Notes: generated by a model from the letters alone, not told the origin. Shown: positions 18,661 through 29,061, counted from the stretch's first letter. The stretch: 64,000 nucleotides of DNA from Acuticoccus sp. MNP-M23 (GCF_031195445.1 NZ_CP133480.1:248001-312000); one strand, 5' to 3'. A program made the numbers and translations.

Positions 18661-20160
18661 ATGTTTCCTAAGCCCAAGCCGCAGCTGACGCCCAACACCT
18701 ACGAGTACGAGTCCGAGCCGATGGTGAAACCCACCGGCTTTCGCGAGTACGACGCGCGCTGGCTGTTCGGCAAGGAACTCAACCTCATGGGCGTCCAGGC
18801 GCTCGGCATGGGCATCGGCACGCTGCTTGGCGAACTCGGCAAGCCAAAGGAAATCGTCACCGGGCACGACTTCCGCTCCTACTCCTCCTCCATCAAGACG
18901 GCCCTTATCCAGGGCATGATGGCGGCCGGCTGCAAGGTCCACGACATCGGCCTCTCCGTCACCCCCATGGCCTACTTCGCCCAGTTCGAGCTCAACGTGC
19001 CGGCCGTTGCGATGGTCACCGCCAGCCACAACGAGAACGGCTGGACCGGCGTGAAGATGGGCGCCGACCGCCCCCGCACCTTCGGGCCCGACGAGATCGG
19101 CCGCCTGAAGGAGATCGTCCTCAACTGCGAGTTCGACCTCTCCGCCGGCGGCTCCTACGACTATGTCGACGGTTTCGCCGAGCGCTACATGGACGATCTG
19201 GTCAAGAACCGGAAGATCAAGCGCCCCCTCAAGGTCATCGCGGCATGCGGCAACGGCACCGCCGGCGCGTTCGCTCCCAAAGTGCTGGCGCGCCTCGGCA
19301 TCGAGGTGATCCCGCTGGACGCAGAGCTCGACCACTCGTTCCCGCGCTACAACCCCAACCCCGAAGACATGGAAATGCTCCACGCCATCCGCGACGCGGT
19401 GCTGGAGCACAAGGCCGACGTCGGCTTCGGCTTCGACGGTGACGGCGACCGCTGCGGCGTGATCGACGAGACCGGCGCCGAAATCTTCGCCGACATTGTC
19501 GGCGTGATGCTGGCGCGCGACCTTTCCAAGCTCAAGCACGGCTCGCAGTTCGTGGTCGATGTAAAGTCCACCGGCCTTTACAACACCGACCCCGTGCTCG
19601 CCGAAAACGGCGCCAAGACCGACTATTACAAGACCGGCCACTCTTACATCAAACGCCGCGTCAACGACCTTGGCGCCGTCGCAGGCTTCGAGAAATCCGG
19701 CCACTTCTTCTTCAACGAACCCATCGGCCGCGGCTACGACGATGGCCTCATCTCCGCCATCGCAATCCTCGAAATGCTCGACCGCAACCCGGACAAGACC
19801 ATGTCCGAGCTGCGCGGCGCCCTGCAGAAGACCTGGCAGACGCCCACCATGAGCCCCCACTGCGACGACGAGCTGAAATACGGCGTCATCGACAAGGTGG
19901 TCCAGCGATTCAAGGATATGCACGCGGCCGGCGAACAGGTCGCCGGCCAGAAGATTTCCGAGCTGATCACTGTCAACGGCGTGCGCGTCGTCGCCGAGGA
20001 CGGCACCTGGGGCCTTGTCCGTGCCTCCTCCAACAAGCCGGAGCTGGTCGTCGTGGTCGAAAGCCCCACCAGCGAGGAAAACATGCGCGCAATGTTCAAG
20101 GCCGTCGACGACGTCCTGCGCGAAAACCCCGAAGTCGGCGCCTACAACCAGTCGATCTGA
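18661..20160 (+). CDS. phosphomannomutase/phosphoglucomutase
   Basis: A 499-residue alpha-D-phosphohexomutase. The phosphoserine loop is VTASHNENGWTGVKMG, the metal loop FDGDGDRCGV, the sugar-binding loop FEKSGHFFFNEP and the phosphate-binding loop RASSNKPELVV. It interconverts hexose 1- and 6-phosphates for cell-surface sugar synthesis. The ATG at 18661 is chosen because the protein starts normally there, and GGAG lies upstream; a longer frame runs back through upp and is an artefact. Glucokinase lies 3.5 kb away on the other strand. A small hairpin and the dispersed repeat follow. Confidence 0.93.
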   Translation: MFPKPKPQLTPNTYEYESEPMVKPTGFREYDARWLFGKELNLMGVQALGMGIGTLLGELGKPKEIVTGHDFRSYSSSIKTALIQGMMAAGCKVHDIGLSVTPMAYFAQFELNVPAVAMVTASHNENGWTGVKMGADRPRTFGPDEIGRLKEIVLNCEFDLSAGGSYDYVDGFAERYMDDLVKNRKIKRPLKVIAACGNGTAGAFAPKVLARLGIEVIPLDAELDHSFPRYNPNPEDMEMLHAIRDAVLEHKADVGFGFDGDGDRCGVIDETGAEIFADIVGVMLARDLSKLKHGSQFVVDVKSTGLYNTDPVLAENGAKTDYYKTGHSYIKRRVNDLGAVAGFEKSGHFFFNEPIGRGYDDGLISAIAILEMLDRNPDKTMSELRGALQKTWQTPTMSPHCDDELKYGVIDKVVQRFKDMHAAGEQVAGQKISELITVNGVRVVAEDGTWGLVRASSNKPELVVVVESPTSEENMRAMFKAVDDVLRENPEVGAYNQSI

Positions 20161-20161
20161 C

Positions 20162-20179
20162 CCCTCGCCGCAACGAGGG
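20162..20179 (+). terminator. weak hairpin after phosphohexomutase gene
   Basis: CCCTCG and CGAGGG form a 6-bp stem with a CCGCAA loop, immediately after the stop codon. There is no T-run, so termination is uncertain. Confidence 0.35.
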
Positions 20180-20187
20180 ATCGGGCC

Positions 20188-20390
20188 GGGTCAAGGGCGC
20201 CGAAGGCGGGCGAAGCCTTCACCCTTGACGCGGTCCGAGCCCGGCAAACGCTCGCATCAGGGGTTCAGGCAAGGCAGGCGCGAAGCGGCTGATCTGTCCT
20301 GAACCCCTGCCAGGTGGCGAACCGGGGGAGCGCGAGGGGGAACACCCTCGCACTTTCAAGTGAAATGCCGGCGCGCAGCGCCGTCCCCGC
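20188..20390 (+). repeat. dispersed four-hairpin repeat, copy A
   Basis: A roughly 203-bp intergenic element, repeated in inverted orientation at 60500-60707. Copy A contains four inverted repeats in order: GTCAAGGG/CCCTTGAC (20190-20229), CAGGGGTTCAGG/CCTGAACCCCTG (20258-20309), GCGAGGG/CCCTCGC (20332-20351) and CGGCGC/GCGCCG (20369-20383). A central stretch of about 45 bp (CCTGAACCCCTG through GCGAGGGGGAAC) is identical in both copies. It encodes no transposase or plausible protein. It follows the phosphohexomutase gene. It could be a structured RNA, a transcription terminator family or a MITE-like unit. Confidence 0.8.
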
Positions 20391-20519
20391 CTTCCGAAGA
20401 TCCGTGCAATTTGAGCGAACCGCGCACACCAGCCGTTTACCGTAACCCGCTATTCTCCTTGTCCAGACGCTCAAGAGCGCCGGCGTTAACCTCACGACAA
20501 GACGCGCCAGTGAGGTTCG

Positions 20520-20738
20520 ATGGCGATGGAACCGGCGGACAAGGGTCGCAATCAGATGGCAAACGGGGCCGACATGCCAAGGGCGCGTCGTGGCGGGAAA
20601 CCGCCTCGCGCCGAAGTCATGACCGAACTGCCGATGGTCACGGCGCTTCTTGTGGCGGCCGTCGTGGTTGCGCTGGTCGCAGCCGGCGGCCCGGTGCTCG
20701 ACATGGTGTACGGCCTCAAGGCAATGTGGGGCGGTTGA
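20520..20738 (+). CDS. small single-pass membrane protein (hypothetical)
   Basis: A 72-residue open frame. Residues 1-37 are polar and basic (GRNQ, PRARRGGKPPRAE) and residues about 40-62 form one hydrophobic helix (MVTALLVAAVVVALVAAGGPVL), ending in a short DMVYGLKAMWGG tail. GAGG lies about 6 bp before the ATG. It ends 34 bp before the leucyl aminopeptidase start, so the two may share a transcript. I do not recognise a family. The basic-then-helix layout is believable for a small membrane protein, but at this G+C content a chance frame is also possible. Confidence 0.42.
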   Translation: MAMEPADKGRNQMANGADMPRARRGGKPPRAEVMTELPMVTALLVAAVVVALVAAGGPVLDMVYGLKAMWGG

Positions 20739-20772
20739 CCACCATCCGTCACTGAAGTCTGGAGATCCGCCC

Positions 20773-22130
<1,358 letters not shown>

Positions 22131-22134
<4 letters not shown>

Positions 22135-23033
22135 CCCTCGACCCCCGCCTCAACGCCGTCCGCGATGATCTTGCGGATGATCGCCTTGCCGCCACCGCCT
22201 CGGCCCTGCGCTACGTTTCACCGGAACGCTTTGCCATCAGCGCACCCATCGCACCGGTCTTCCGTGTGCCCGGCGCGGAGCACCGCGAGACCGAATTCCT
22301 GTCCGGCGAGCCGGTCGATGTGTTCGAGACCGTCGATGGCTGGGCCTGGGTCCAGAGCGCGTCGGACGGCTATGTCGGCTATGTGCGCGCGCATGTGCTT
22401 GGCGCCCCCATGGCGCCGACGCACAGGGTCAGCGTGCCTCACGCGCTGGTGTTTGCCGGGCCGTCCATTCGCGCTGTGCTCCAGGGGCACCTGCCCCTGT
22501 CGGCACGGGTTACGGTGGCCGAAACGCTTGCGGGCAAGGACGTCTTCCACCGCCTCGTTGCAGCCGACGGGGCGACCACCGGCTACGTCCTCGGCCAGCA
22601 CATCGGCCCCCTCCAGCCACCGCGCGGCGACTGGGTGCGCATTGCCGAAGCCTTTGTCGGCACGCCCTATCTGTGGGGCGGCAAAAGCTGGAACGGGATC
22701 GACTGTTCGGCCATCCTGCAGCTCGCCATCGAGGCTTCCGGCGGTTTTGCCCCGCGCGACAGCGACATGCAGTGGCAAGGTCTTGGCGAGCGGCACGATG
22801 CAGCCGCCTCCGCCCTCACCCGCGGCGATCTGGTATTCTGGAAAGGCCATGTGGGCGTGATGCTCGACGAAACGCGCTTTCTCCACGCCAACGGCTTTCA
22901 CATGGCAACCGCCATCGAGCCCCTTGCCACCACAATTGCCCGGCTTGAAGCGCAGGACCTGCCGGTTCTCGGTGTGCGCCACGTTGCGCCCGAAAGCGCT
23001 CACACCTTGCCTCCCATGGCATCTGCCGCCTAA
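22131..23033 (+). CDS. NlpC/P60 family cell-wall hydrolase with SH3 domain
   Basis: A 300-residue protein. The N-terminal two thirds contain bacterial SH3-like repeats (around FLSGEPVDVFETVDGWAWV and GYVRAHVLG), and the C-terminal third is a C40 peptidase. The catalytic Cys is in GIDCSAILQ, and the His is in GHVGVMLDE. It likely cleaves peptide cross-links in peptidoglycan or murein fragments. No signal peptide is evident, so it may act on recycled muropeptides in the cytosol, matching its translational coupling to an aminopeptidase. It starts with GTG in a 4-bp overlap at 22131. Confidence 0.9.
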
Positions 23034-23057
23034 GTCTGTCGCTCAGACGAGCGGGAG

Positions 23058-23879
23058 ATGGCCATGGTCGCGGAATTCGACGCAAGCGAAGGCGGGTATG
23101 TCCCGCACGTGGAAGTCGATCTTGAGGAAGAGGTCGCCATTGCGACGCTCACCAACCCGGAGCGCCGCAACGCCATCTCGGTGGGCATGTGGCGCGAGCT
23201 GGAAGCCTTCGCAGCCGAAGCCAGCGGCGACCCCGAAATCCGCGCCGTGGTGTTTCGCGGCTATGGTGACGTGTTCAGCGCCGGCGCAGACATTTCGGAC
23301 TTCGAGGCGGGACGTGCCGGGAGCGACGGCGCCCGTGCCTATGACGACCAGATGGAACGCGCCTGCCTTGCCATCGAGGCGATCCGCCAGCCCACCGTGG
23401 TGCGGCTCGAAGGCCCCGTGGTGGGCGCGGGCGCTGCGCTCGCGTCCTGCTGCGACCTGCGCATTGCGTCCGACGACGCCTTCTTCATGGTGCCGGCCGC
23501 CCGGCTCGGCCTCGGCTACGATCCGCGCGGGGTTGCCCGGCTTGCCCGCACCTTCGGCGATGCCACCGCGCGCTGGTTGCTTCTCACTGCCGGCCGCCTT
23601 CCCGCCACCCGCGCGTTTGCCAGCGGCGCCGTGCACGAGCTGGTGGAGCAGGACGCCCTGGACGAAACCATGGCCCGCCTGATCGAGCGGCTGACCGACA
23701 ATGCCCCCCTCACCATCGCCGCCGCAAAAGTGGCGCTGCGGGCCGTCGCCGACGGCACCGAACCGACGCTGATGGACGAGGCCTGGCGGCTGGTGGACCT
23801 TGCCGACGCCAGCGACGACTACGCCGAAGGCCGCCGTGCCTTCGCAGCCAAGCGCAATCCGCGCTTTGTCGGCCAGTGA
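23058..23879 (+). CDS. enoyl-CoA hydratase/isomerase family protein
   Basis: A 273-residue crotonase-fold protein. Oxyanion-hole segments are present: RRNAISVGMW, FSAGADISDF and LEGPVVGAGAALASCCDLRIAS. In the usual hydratase the two catalytic glutamates lie in the stretch after this; here it reads AARLGLGYDPRGVARL with no glutamate, so simple water addition is doubtful. Members of this branch may be isomerases, decarboxylases or hydrolases. A typical R-x3-R C-terminus is seen (RRAFAAKRNPRF). It lies 24 bp after the NlpC gene and 22 bp before an amidase, with no direct clue to substrate. Confidence 0.85.
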   Translation: MAMVAEFDASEGGYVPHVEVDLEEEVAIATLTNPERRNAISVGMWRELEAFAAEASGDPEIRAVVFRGYGDVFSAGADISDFEAGRAGSDGARAYDDQMERACLAIEAIRQPTVVRLEGPVVGAGAALASCCDLRIASDDAFFMVPAARLGLGYDPRGVARLARTFGDATARWLLLTAGRLPATRAFASGAVHELVEQDALDETMARLIERLTDNAPLTIAAAKVALRAVADGTEPTLMDEAWRLVDLADASDDYAEGRRAFAAKRNPRFVGQ

Positions 23880-23901
23880 GCGGCGTGAAAGCCAGTTCAG
23901 C

Positions 23902-25017
23902 TTGAGCGCCGGTGACGACGCGTTCGTCGAAATCCTCCCGGCTCCGGATGCCCCCCGCCTTGCGGTAAAGGACATGATTGCAGTTGAGGGATGCGTGCAG
24001 GGCGCCGGGCTCCCTGTGCGGGCGGACCGTATTGCTTCGGCGGATGCAGCAGTCGTCGCCCGCTTTCGGGCAGCGGGCTACGCCGTGGCCGGCACCACGC
24101 ACACCGATGCTGCAGGCTTCGGCACAATGACGCCATGGGTCAGCAACCCGCGCCATTCCGGGCGCGCCGTCGGCGGCTCCAGCGGCGGCTCGGCAGCCGC
24201 GGTGGCCGCTGGCCGCGCCGAGGTGGGCCTTGGCACGGACACCGGCGGCAGCGTGCGCATCCCCGCCGCCTACTGCAATCTCTTTGCGCTCAAGGCAAGC
24301 CACGGCCGCGTGCCGGCGGATGGCATCCTCCCCCTGTCGCCCACACTCGATGCGCCGGGGCTGCTTGCCGCGTCCGCCGACGTGCTGGCCGATGCTGCCC
24401 CGGTTCTGATGGCGGACTGGCAGCCGGGCGCGGCTTCCCTTCCGCTTTATTTCGACGCCAGTGCCGTCGCGGCCGCAGAGCCCGCGGTGTTTGCCCGCTT
24501 CAACGAAATTGCCGAAGCCCTCGGCGCGCTGTACGACAACGGCACCGACCCGCCATATCAAGATCTGGCCACCGCGCACTCCACCATCGTCTGCGCCGAA
24601 GGCCTTGCCGTCCACCTTGAAGATTGGACGCGCGCCCCCGCGGGCTTTCCCCCCACCATCGCGGACGCGTTGCGCTACGCCGAAACCATCAGCGCCGCGC
24701 AGGTCACCGCAGCCCGGCAGACCGTCGCCAAGGCGCGCGACCTGCTGCGGGCGCACGCCAAGGGCCGTGTCCTGATGCGCCCCACCCTGCCGATGGCACC
24801 GGCGGACCGCCATGCGGAGACCGCTGTGCTTGGCGGCGTTTCGCAGCCGGTCACCAACGCCAATATCCGCCTCACCTTGTCAGCCAACGTTGCCGGGCTG
24901 CCGGTGGCGGTCGTCCCCTTCCGCGGCCTGTCGGTCCAGTTCGTCGGCGGCCATGGCGAGGACGAGGCGGTGCTGGCCACAGCGCTGGCTGCGGGGCTCG
25001 CCATTCAAAGCCGGTAG
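23902..25017 (+). CDS. amidase signature family enzyme
   Basis: A protein of about 371 residues with the Ser-cisSer-Lys triad of amidase signature enzymes: the lysine in LAVKDMI, the glycine/serine-rich AVGGSSGGSAAAVAAG, and the nucleophile serine in GTDTGGSVRIPAAYCN. It hydrolyses an unknown carboxamide. It is shorter than most amidases, close in size to the AtzE/allophanate-hydrolase-like short group. The first good start is TTG at 23902, chosen because ATG codons occur only after the catalytic lysine segment. The start remains uncertain. Its 3' end overlaps the convergent amidohydrolase gene by 13 bp. Confidence 0.83.
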   Translation: MSAGDDAFVEILPAPDAPRLAVKDMIAVEGCVQGAGLPVRADRIASADAAVVARFRAAGYAVAGTTHTDAAGFGTMTPWVSNPRHSGRAVGGSSGGSAAAVAAGRAEVGLGTDTGGSVRIPAAYCNLFALKASHGRVPADGILPLSPTLDAPGLLAASADVLADAAPVLMADWQPGAASLPLYFDASAVAAAEPAVFARFNEIAEALGALYDNGTDPPYQDLATAHSTIVCAEGLAVHLEDWTRAPAGFPPTIADALRYAETISAAQVTAARQTVAKARDLLRAHAKGRVLMRPTLPMAPADRHAETAVLGGVSQPVTNANIRLTLSANVAGLPVAVVPFRGLSVQFVGGHGEDEAVLATALAAGLAIQSR

Positions 25018-25898
25018 ACTTTGGCCGCGGTGTCGTGGAAGACGGCGCGGACGGTTTCGTCCGGCGCATCCGCCAGCGCGTCCTTGACCGCACCAATCAA
25101 CGCATCATACGAGGTCCACAGCTTCTCGATGGGGAAGTTGGAGCCGTAAAGGCACCGCGTCGCCCCGAACATTTCGAGCGATTCGGCCACGGTCCACGCA
25201 ATGTGCGCCGGATCGTTGGCGTGAATGAACGTGCCGAAGCCTGAAAGCTTGCAAAGGACGTTGGGAGCCTTCGCAAGCCGGCCGATGGCCTCGCGCCAAT
25301 CGGCCTTGCCCTCGTCCGTCAGGTCTTCCGGCATGCCGGCGTGCTGGAGGACGAAAATCACGTCCGGGCACTCGTCCACCAGCCGCAGCGCTGCATCGAC
25401 CTGCCCGGCGAAGATCTGCAGCTCGAACACCATGGCGTAGTCCGCAAGGCGCTGCACGTTGCGGATCACGGCCGCGCTGCCCACCACGTCCGGTCCGGAG
25501 GCAAAGCGGTAGAGCGGGTTGTGATGGTGGTGCATCTGGTGGCGGATGCCGCGCACCAGCGTGTTGCCGGCGAGGGTGTCGAGGTCGGCGCGGGCATCGT
25601 CCTGCGTTATGTCGCAGAAGGCGACGATGGCGTGCGGCCAGCCTGTTTCCGCGGCCACGTCGGCCACCCAGCGCGCCTCGTCGGCAAACCAGTTGGGCGC
25701 CCAGTTGGCCTGTACATAGACCGACTTTGCAACGCCGGACCCCGCCACGTCCTCGCGGTATTCGTCAATCAGGTAGTCGCGCTTGATGGCATCGTAGGGG
25801 CCGAAGATGCGCGGCTGCGTCGGCCCCAGGAGCCAGGGCAGGTCCGCCCGGCGCCAGATGTGGTGGTGGGCGTCGACGATCGGGAATTCAGCGCTCAT
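25005..25898 (-). CDS. amidohydrolase family protein (TIM-barrel lactonase/PDC hydrolase-like)
   Basis: A 297-residue metal-dependent hydrolase. It opens with the HxH metal motif in IVDAHHHIWRR, has QANW, GIRHQMHH, FVLQHAGMP and ends with CLYGSNFPIEKLW, the pattern of amidohydrolase_2 proteins such as L-fucono-1,5-lactonase and 2-pyrone-4,6-dicarboxylate hydrolase. It probably opens a lactone. The ATG at 25898 overlaps the VWA gene end by 4 bp, so it is the last gene of the molybdenum-hydroxylase operon and may process that enzyme's product. A much longer frame upstream is a shadow of the VWA gene. Confidence 0.87.
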   Translation of the reverse strand: MSAEFPIVDAHHHIWRRADLPWLLGPTQPRIFGPYDAIKRDYLIDEYREDVAGSGVAKSVYVQANWAPNWFADEARWVADVAAETGWPHAIVAFCDITQDDARADLDTLAGNTLVRGIRHQMHHHHNPLYRFASGPDVVGSAAVIRNVQRLADYAMVFELQIFAGQVDAALRLVDECPDVIFVLQHAGMPEDLTDEGKADWREAIGRLAKAPNVLCKLSGFGTFIHANDPAHIAWTVAESLEMFGATRCLYGSNFPIEKLWTSYDALIGAVKDALADAPDETVRAVFHDTAAKVYRL

Positions 25899-27022
25899 GA
25901 ATGTCTCGCAACGTGAAGGATTTCGCGGGTGATGGCGGCAGTGGAAGCCCCGTCGCCGATCCGTCGGACCATGGGCGCAATGGCGGCCATCGCCGCCGTC
26001 TGGGGCGTGTAGTCGGGGTCGGCGGCGAGCGGCGACAGCCACAGGATGCCGAAGGAGAGGCGGGACAGGCGCGACACGGCGGCAATCAGCGCATCGGGCT
26101 CGCCCCGCTCCAGCCCGTCTGACAGGACCACCACAAAGGCCGAGCGCGCAAACCCGGCAAAACGCGGCACGGCCAGAAACGCGGTCAGCGCATCGCCAAG
26201 GCGCGTACCGCCGTCCCAGTCCGCCACCGATGCGGAGGCCGCCTCCAGCGCCGGCCCTTCGCGGCGGTGGCGCAGCGCGCGCGTGATCCGGGTGAGCCGC
26301 GTGCCGACGGTAAAGACCTCGCACCGGTCCGCCGCCTGCACGAGCGTGTGGGCAAGGCGCAGCGAGCGGTCCGTCCCCCCTTTCATGGACGCGGACACGT
26401 CGATCAAAAGAAGAACGCGGCGCTGCGCCATCCGCCGCTTCAGCTGCGGCAGGACGACGACTTCGCCATCGCGCTTCACCGCATCGCGCAGTGCCCGGCG
26501 CAGGTGGGGCCGCCCGCCGCTGCGGTGGCTGCGCCAGCGCCGGGACAGGCGCCGCGGCAGCCGCTCCGGCGCCCGGCGCCGGAACAGCCGCAGCGCATCG
26601 CTTTCGCTCGCCGGAGGAAAAGTGCGCCCGGACAGCGCTTCGGCAACGGTGGCCTCCTCGCCGGCTTCGGTCTCCTCCTCCGGCTCGATGAGATCCGCCG
26701 CGCCGTCCTCCGGCTCGAAGGCCCGCTCGTCGTCCAGGCTTTCGGCGGGGGCTGCGATGGTCTGCCCCAGAAAATGCGCGCGAAAAAGAGCGTCGAACGT
26801 TTCCCAAAGCTCAGGCGGCGGCGCGAAGACTGCCCGAGCCGCCCGGTGAATGTCGGCCATCTTGCGCGGTCCCAGAAGGCCGACGCCAGCCACAAAGCTC
26901 TGCGTCTGCTCCGGCGCAACGGGAAAGCCGTGAGAACGCAGCCGCGCTGCGAAGGTGACGAAGGGCACCGCGGCACGGGGCAGCGCCGCGCCGGGGCGCG
27001 CCTGCTCCCCGGCCACCGCCAT
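25895..27022 (-). CDS. VWA domain protein (CoxE-like)
   Basis: A 375-residue protein with a C-terminal von Willebrand A domain. The MIDAS metal motif DVSASMKG is followed by a threonine and aspartate in the expected segments (GGTRLGDALTAF and VVLSDGLE). The N-terminal half resembles CoxE, and is acidic in its centre (EPEEETEAGEEATVAE). CoxE works with the MoxR-type ATPase CoxD to mature molybdenum hydroxylases by installing the active-site sulfur. It overlaps the MoxR gene by one base (TGATG) and the amidohydrolase by four. Confidence 0.9.
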   Translation of the reverse strand: MAVAGEQARPGAALPRAAVPFVTFAARLRSHGFPVAPEQTQSFVAGVGLLGPRKMADIHRAARAVFAPPPELWETFDALFRAHFLGQTIAAPAESLDDERAFEPEDGAADLIEPEEETEAGEEATVAEALSGRTFPPASESDALRLFRRRAPERLPRRLSRRWRSHRSGGRPHLRRALRDAVKRDGEVVVLPQLKRRMAQRRVLLLIDVSASMKGGTDRSLRLAHTLVQAADRCEVFTVGTRLTRITRALRHRREGPALEAASASVADWDGGTRLGDALTAFLAVPRFAGFARSAFVVVLSDGLERGEPDALIAAVSRLSRLSFGILWLSPLAADPDYTPQTAAMAAIAPMVRRIGDGASTAAITREILHVARHS

Positions 27023-27903
27023 CAGCCCACCGCCTCGGCCAGCATCGCGTCGATCCGCCCGTCCAGAAACTGCATGTCGTCCTGGTCTTTCAGCGCCACG
27101 CCGATGGAGCGGCGGAAGGCCAGCGGCCACGGGGCGCCCTGCTGGTTGAGGAGGGTCGCCGCCTCCGCCCACTCCACCGTCTCGGCAACGCCCGGCGCCT
27201 TGGCCAGCGGCTCGTCGCGCAGCGCGGTCACCGCGCGCACCACCTGGTCCGCGGTGCGCCGCACCACCGTGGAGGCGCGCATCATCACGATGTCCGCCTC
27301 GCGCGCTGCATCCGGGTAGCCGATATAGTGGTAGACGCAGCGGCGCCGCAGAGCCTCGTGGAGTTCGCGCGTGCGGTTGGAGGTGAGCACCACCACAGGC
27401 GGCCGTTCGGCCCGCACCGTCCCGCGCTCGGGGATCGAGATGGAGAAATCGGACAGGAATTCCAGAAGGAACGCCTCGAACTCCTGATCCGCCCTGTCGA
27501 TCTCGTCAATCAGCAAGACAGTGTCGGCGGCGTGCTGGAGCGCCTGAAGCATGGGGCGGGCGAGAAGGAAATCGTCAGCGTAGATGTTGACGTAGCTGTC
27601 CCCCGCCTGCCGGATTGCCAGCATCTGGCGCGGATAATTCCACTCGTAAAGGGCCGCCCCCGCGTCGATCCCCTCAAAGCACTGGAGCCGCACCAGCTGC
27701 CGCCCGAGGATCGAGGCGAGCGCCTTCGCCCCTTCGGTCTTGCCGACACCCGGCGCGCCTTCGAGCAGCAGCGGCTTGCCGAGCGCCAGCGCGAGATAGG
27801 CCGCGGTCGCCAGGTCCTCGCCCGCAAGATACTGCGCATCGCGCAGCGCCTCGGCGAGCCGGTCCGGCCCGTCAATCCCGCTGACGGAACGCTCAACCGG
27901 CAC
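27022..27903 (-). CDS. MoxR family AAA+ ATPase (CoxD-like)
   Basis: A 293-residue MoxR-type chaperone ATPase. Walker A is GAPGVGKT (49-56), Walker B LLIDEIDRA, sensor 1 VVLTSNRTREL and the arginine finger in LRRRC. Together with the VWA protein encoded next to it, this forms the standard pair for maturation of CO dehydrogenase-like enzymes. The gene order (hydroxylase subunits, MoxR, VWA) matches cox-type clusters, even though the large subunit here is not a true CoxL. Confidence 0.93.
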   Translation of the reverse strand: MPVERSVSGIDGPDRLAEALRDAQYLAGEDLATAAYLALALGKPLLLEGAPGVGKTEGAKALASILGRQLVRLQCFEGIDAGAALYEWNYPRQMLAIRQAGDSYVNIYADDFLLARPMLQALQHAADTVLLIDEIDRADQEFEAFLLEFLSDFSISIPERGTVRAERPPVVVLTSNRTRELHEALRRRCVYHYIGYPDAAREADIVMMRASTVVRRTADQVVRAVTALRDEPLAKAPGVAETVEWAEAATLLNQQGAPWPLAFRRSIGVALKDQDDMQFLDGRIDAMLAEAVG

Positions 27904-27942
27904 GAAAGCCTACCGTTTCCGGAGCTGTCCCAACGGTGCCTG

Positions 27943-28974
27943 TCACGGCATCCGGCCCGGCGCTGGCTTGCGGGCGCCGCCATTGTCGCGCAGGCCGCGG
28001 AGGATCTTGTCCGGCGAAATCGGCAGATCGCACACCCTCACGCCAACCGCATCGAACACCGCGTTGGCAATGGCCGGCAGCACGGGGTTGGCGCACATTT
28101 CGCCCGGCCCCTTGCCCCCGAACGGCCCGTCCGGCGCAGGCCGTTCCAGAACGGCAATGTTGTGGGGCGCAATGTCGCCCGGTCCGGGCATGAGGTAGGT
28201 GTTGAAATCTTCCGGGCCTTCGCGCCGATCCGGGTAGAACGGCTCCGTGGTCTCGTAGAGGGCGTGGCTCATCCCCATCCATGCCCCGCCCACAAGCTGC
28301 TGCTCCACAAGGCGCGGGTTGAGCGCGCGGCCAAGCTCGTAGGCGGAATTCATCTCCATGACGGTGACTTCGCCGGTCTCGTCGTCCACCTCCACGTCCA
28401 CGAAAAGCGCAGCGTGCGCGTAACAGGTGACCGGGTCCATCTCGCCGGTGTCGGGGTCCACTGCCGACAGGGGAATGAGGAAGATGCCCCGCCCCGACAC
28501 GGTGCGCCCCTGCTTGAACTGGGCCGCCGCGCTGGCCGCTGCCGTGGTGATGGAGCGGCTCGGCGCGCCTTTGACGTGGATGTTTCCCTTCCCGTCGGTG
28601 ACGAGATCGGCGGCATTCACCTCCATCTCTTCGGCAGCGGCTTCCAGCATCACCGCGCGGGCTTCCTTGGCTGCCGCAATGACGGCGTTGCCGACGCGGT
28701 GGGTGCCGCGCGAGGCGAAGGAGCCCATGCAGTGGGGGCCGGTGTCGCTGTCGGCGGTATCGACGTAAACGTCCTGCACCGGCACGCCCAGCGTTTCAGC
28801 GGCAATCTGCCGTGTGACCGACTTCATGCCCTGCCCAAGGTCGATGGAGGACAGCGCTACCATGAACTTGCCATCGGGGTTGGAGTGGACCAGCGCCTGG
28901 CTGGGGTCGCCCCCCAGGTTCATGCCGATCGGGTAGTTGATCGCGGCGAATCCTCTGCCCTTGTGGACGGTCAT
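27943..28974 (-). CDS. molybdopterin-binding hydroxylase subunit, C-terminal half
   Basis: A 343-residue protein matching only the C-terminal half of xanthine dehydrogenase-family large subunits. It contains a molybdopterin-contacting loop SSIDLGQGMKSV, the GPHCMGSFASRGTHRVGNAV segment, and the catalytic glutamate region GGKGPGEMCANPVLPAIANA. The N-terminal half, with the other cofactor loops, is a separate gene at 30082-31788, and an EamA transporter gene lies between them. A proper start (ATG 28974, GGAG about 8 bp upstream) argues that this is a translated, separately initiated polypeptide, not debris. Both halves would have to assemble for activity. Confidence 0.87.
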   Translation of the reverse strand: MTVHKGRGFAAINYPIGMNLGGDPSQALVHSNPDGKFMVALSSIDLGQGMKSVTRQIAAETLGVPVQDVYVDTADSDTGPHCMGSFASRGTHRVGNAVIAAAKEARAVMLEAAAEEMEVNAADLVTDGKGNIHVKGAPSRSITTAAASAAAQFKQGRTVSGRGIFLIPLSAVDPDTGEMDPVTCYAHAALFVDVEVDDETGEVTVMEMNSAYELGRALNPRLVEQQLVGGAWMGMSHALYETTEPFYPDRREGPEDFNTYLMPGPGDIAPHNIAVLERPAPDGPFGGKGPGEMCANPVLPAIANAVFDAVGVRVCDLPISPDKILRGLRDNGGARKPAPGRMP

Positions 28975-29061
28975 GGCGCTGTGCTCCGGAAATGGCCCTT
29001 GAGGATCGGGCTTTGCGCCCGGCAACGCAATCCGCTCAGTCTGATGCTGTGCGCAGCCGGT

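Larger units (their letters stand above)
20161..20519. other. intergenic region holding repeat copy A
   Basis: This 359-bp gap holds the small hairpin, repeat copy A and about 130 bp of leader before the next small gene. No other feature is supported. Confidence 0.6.
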
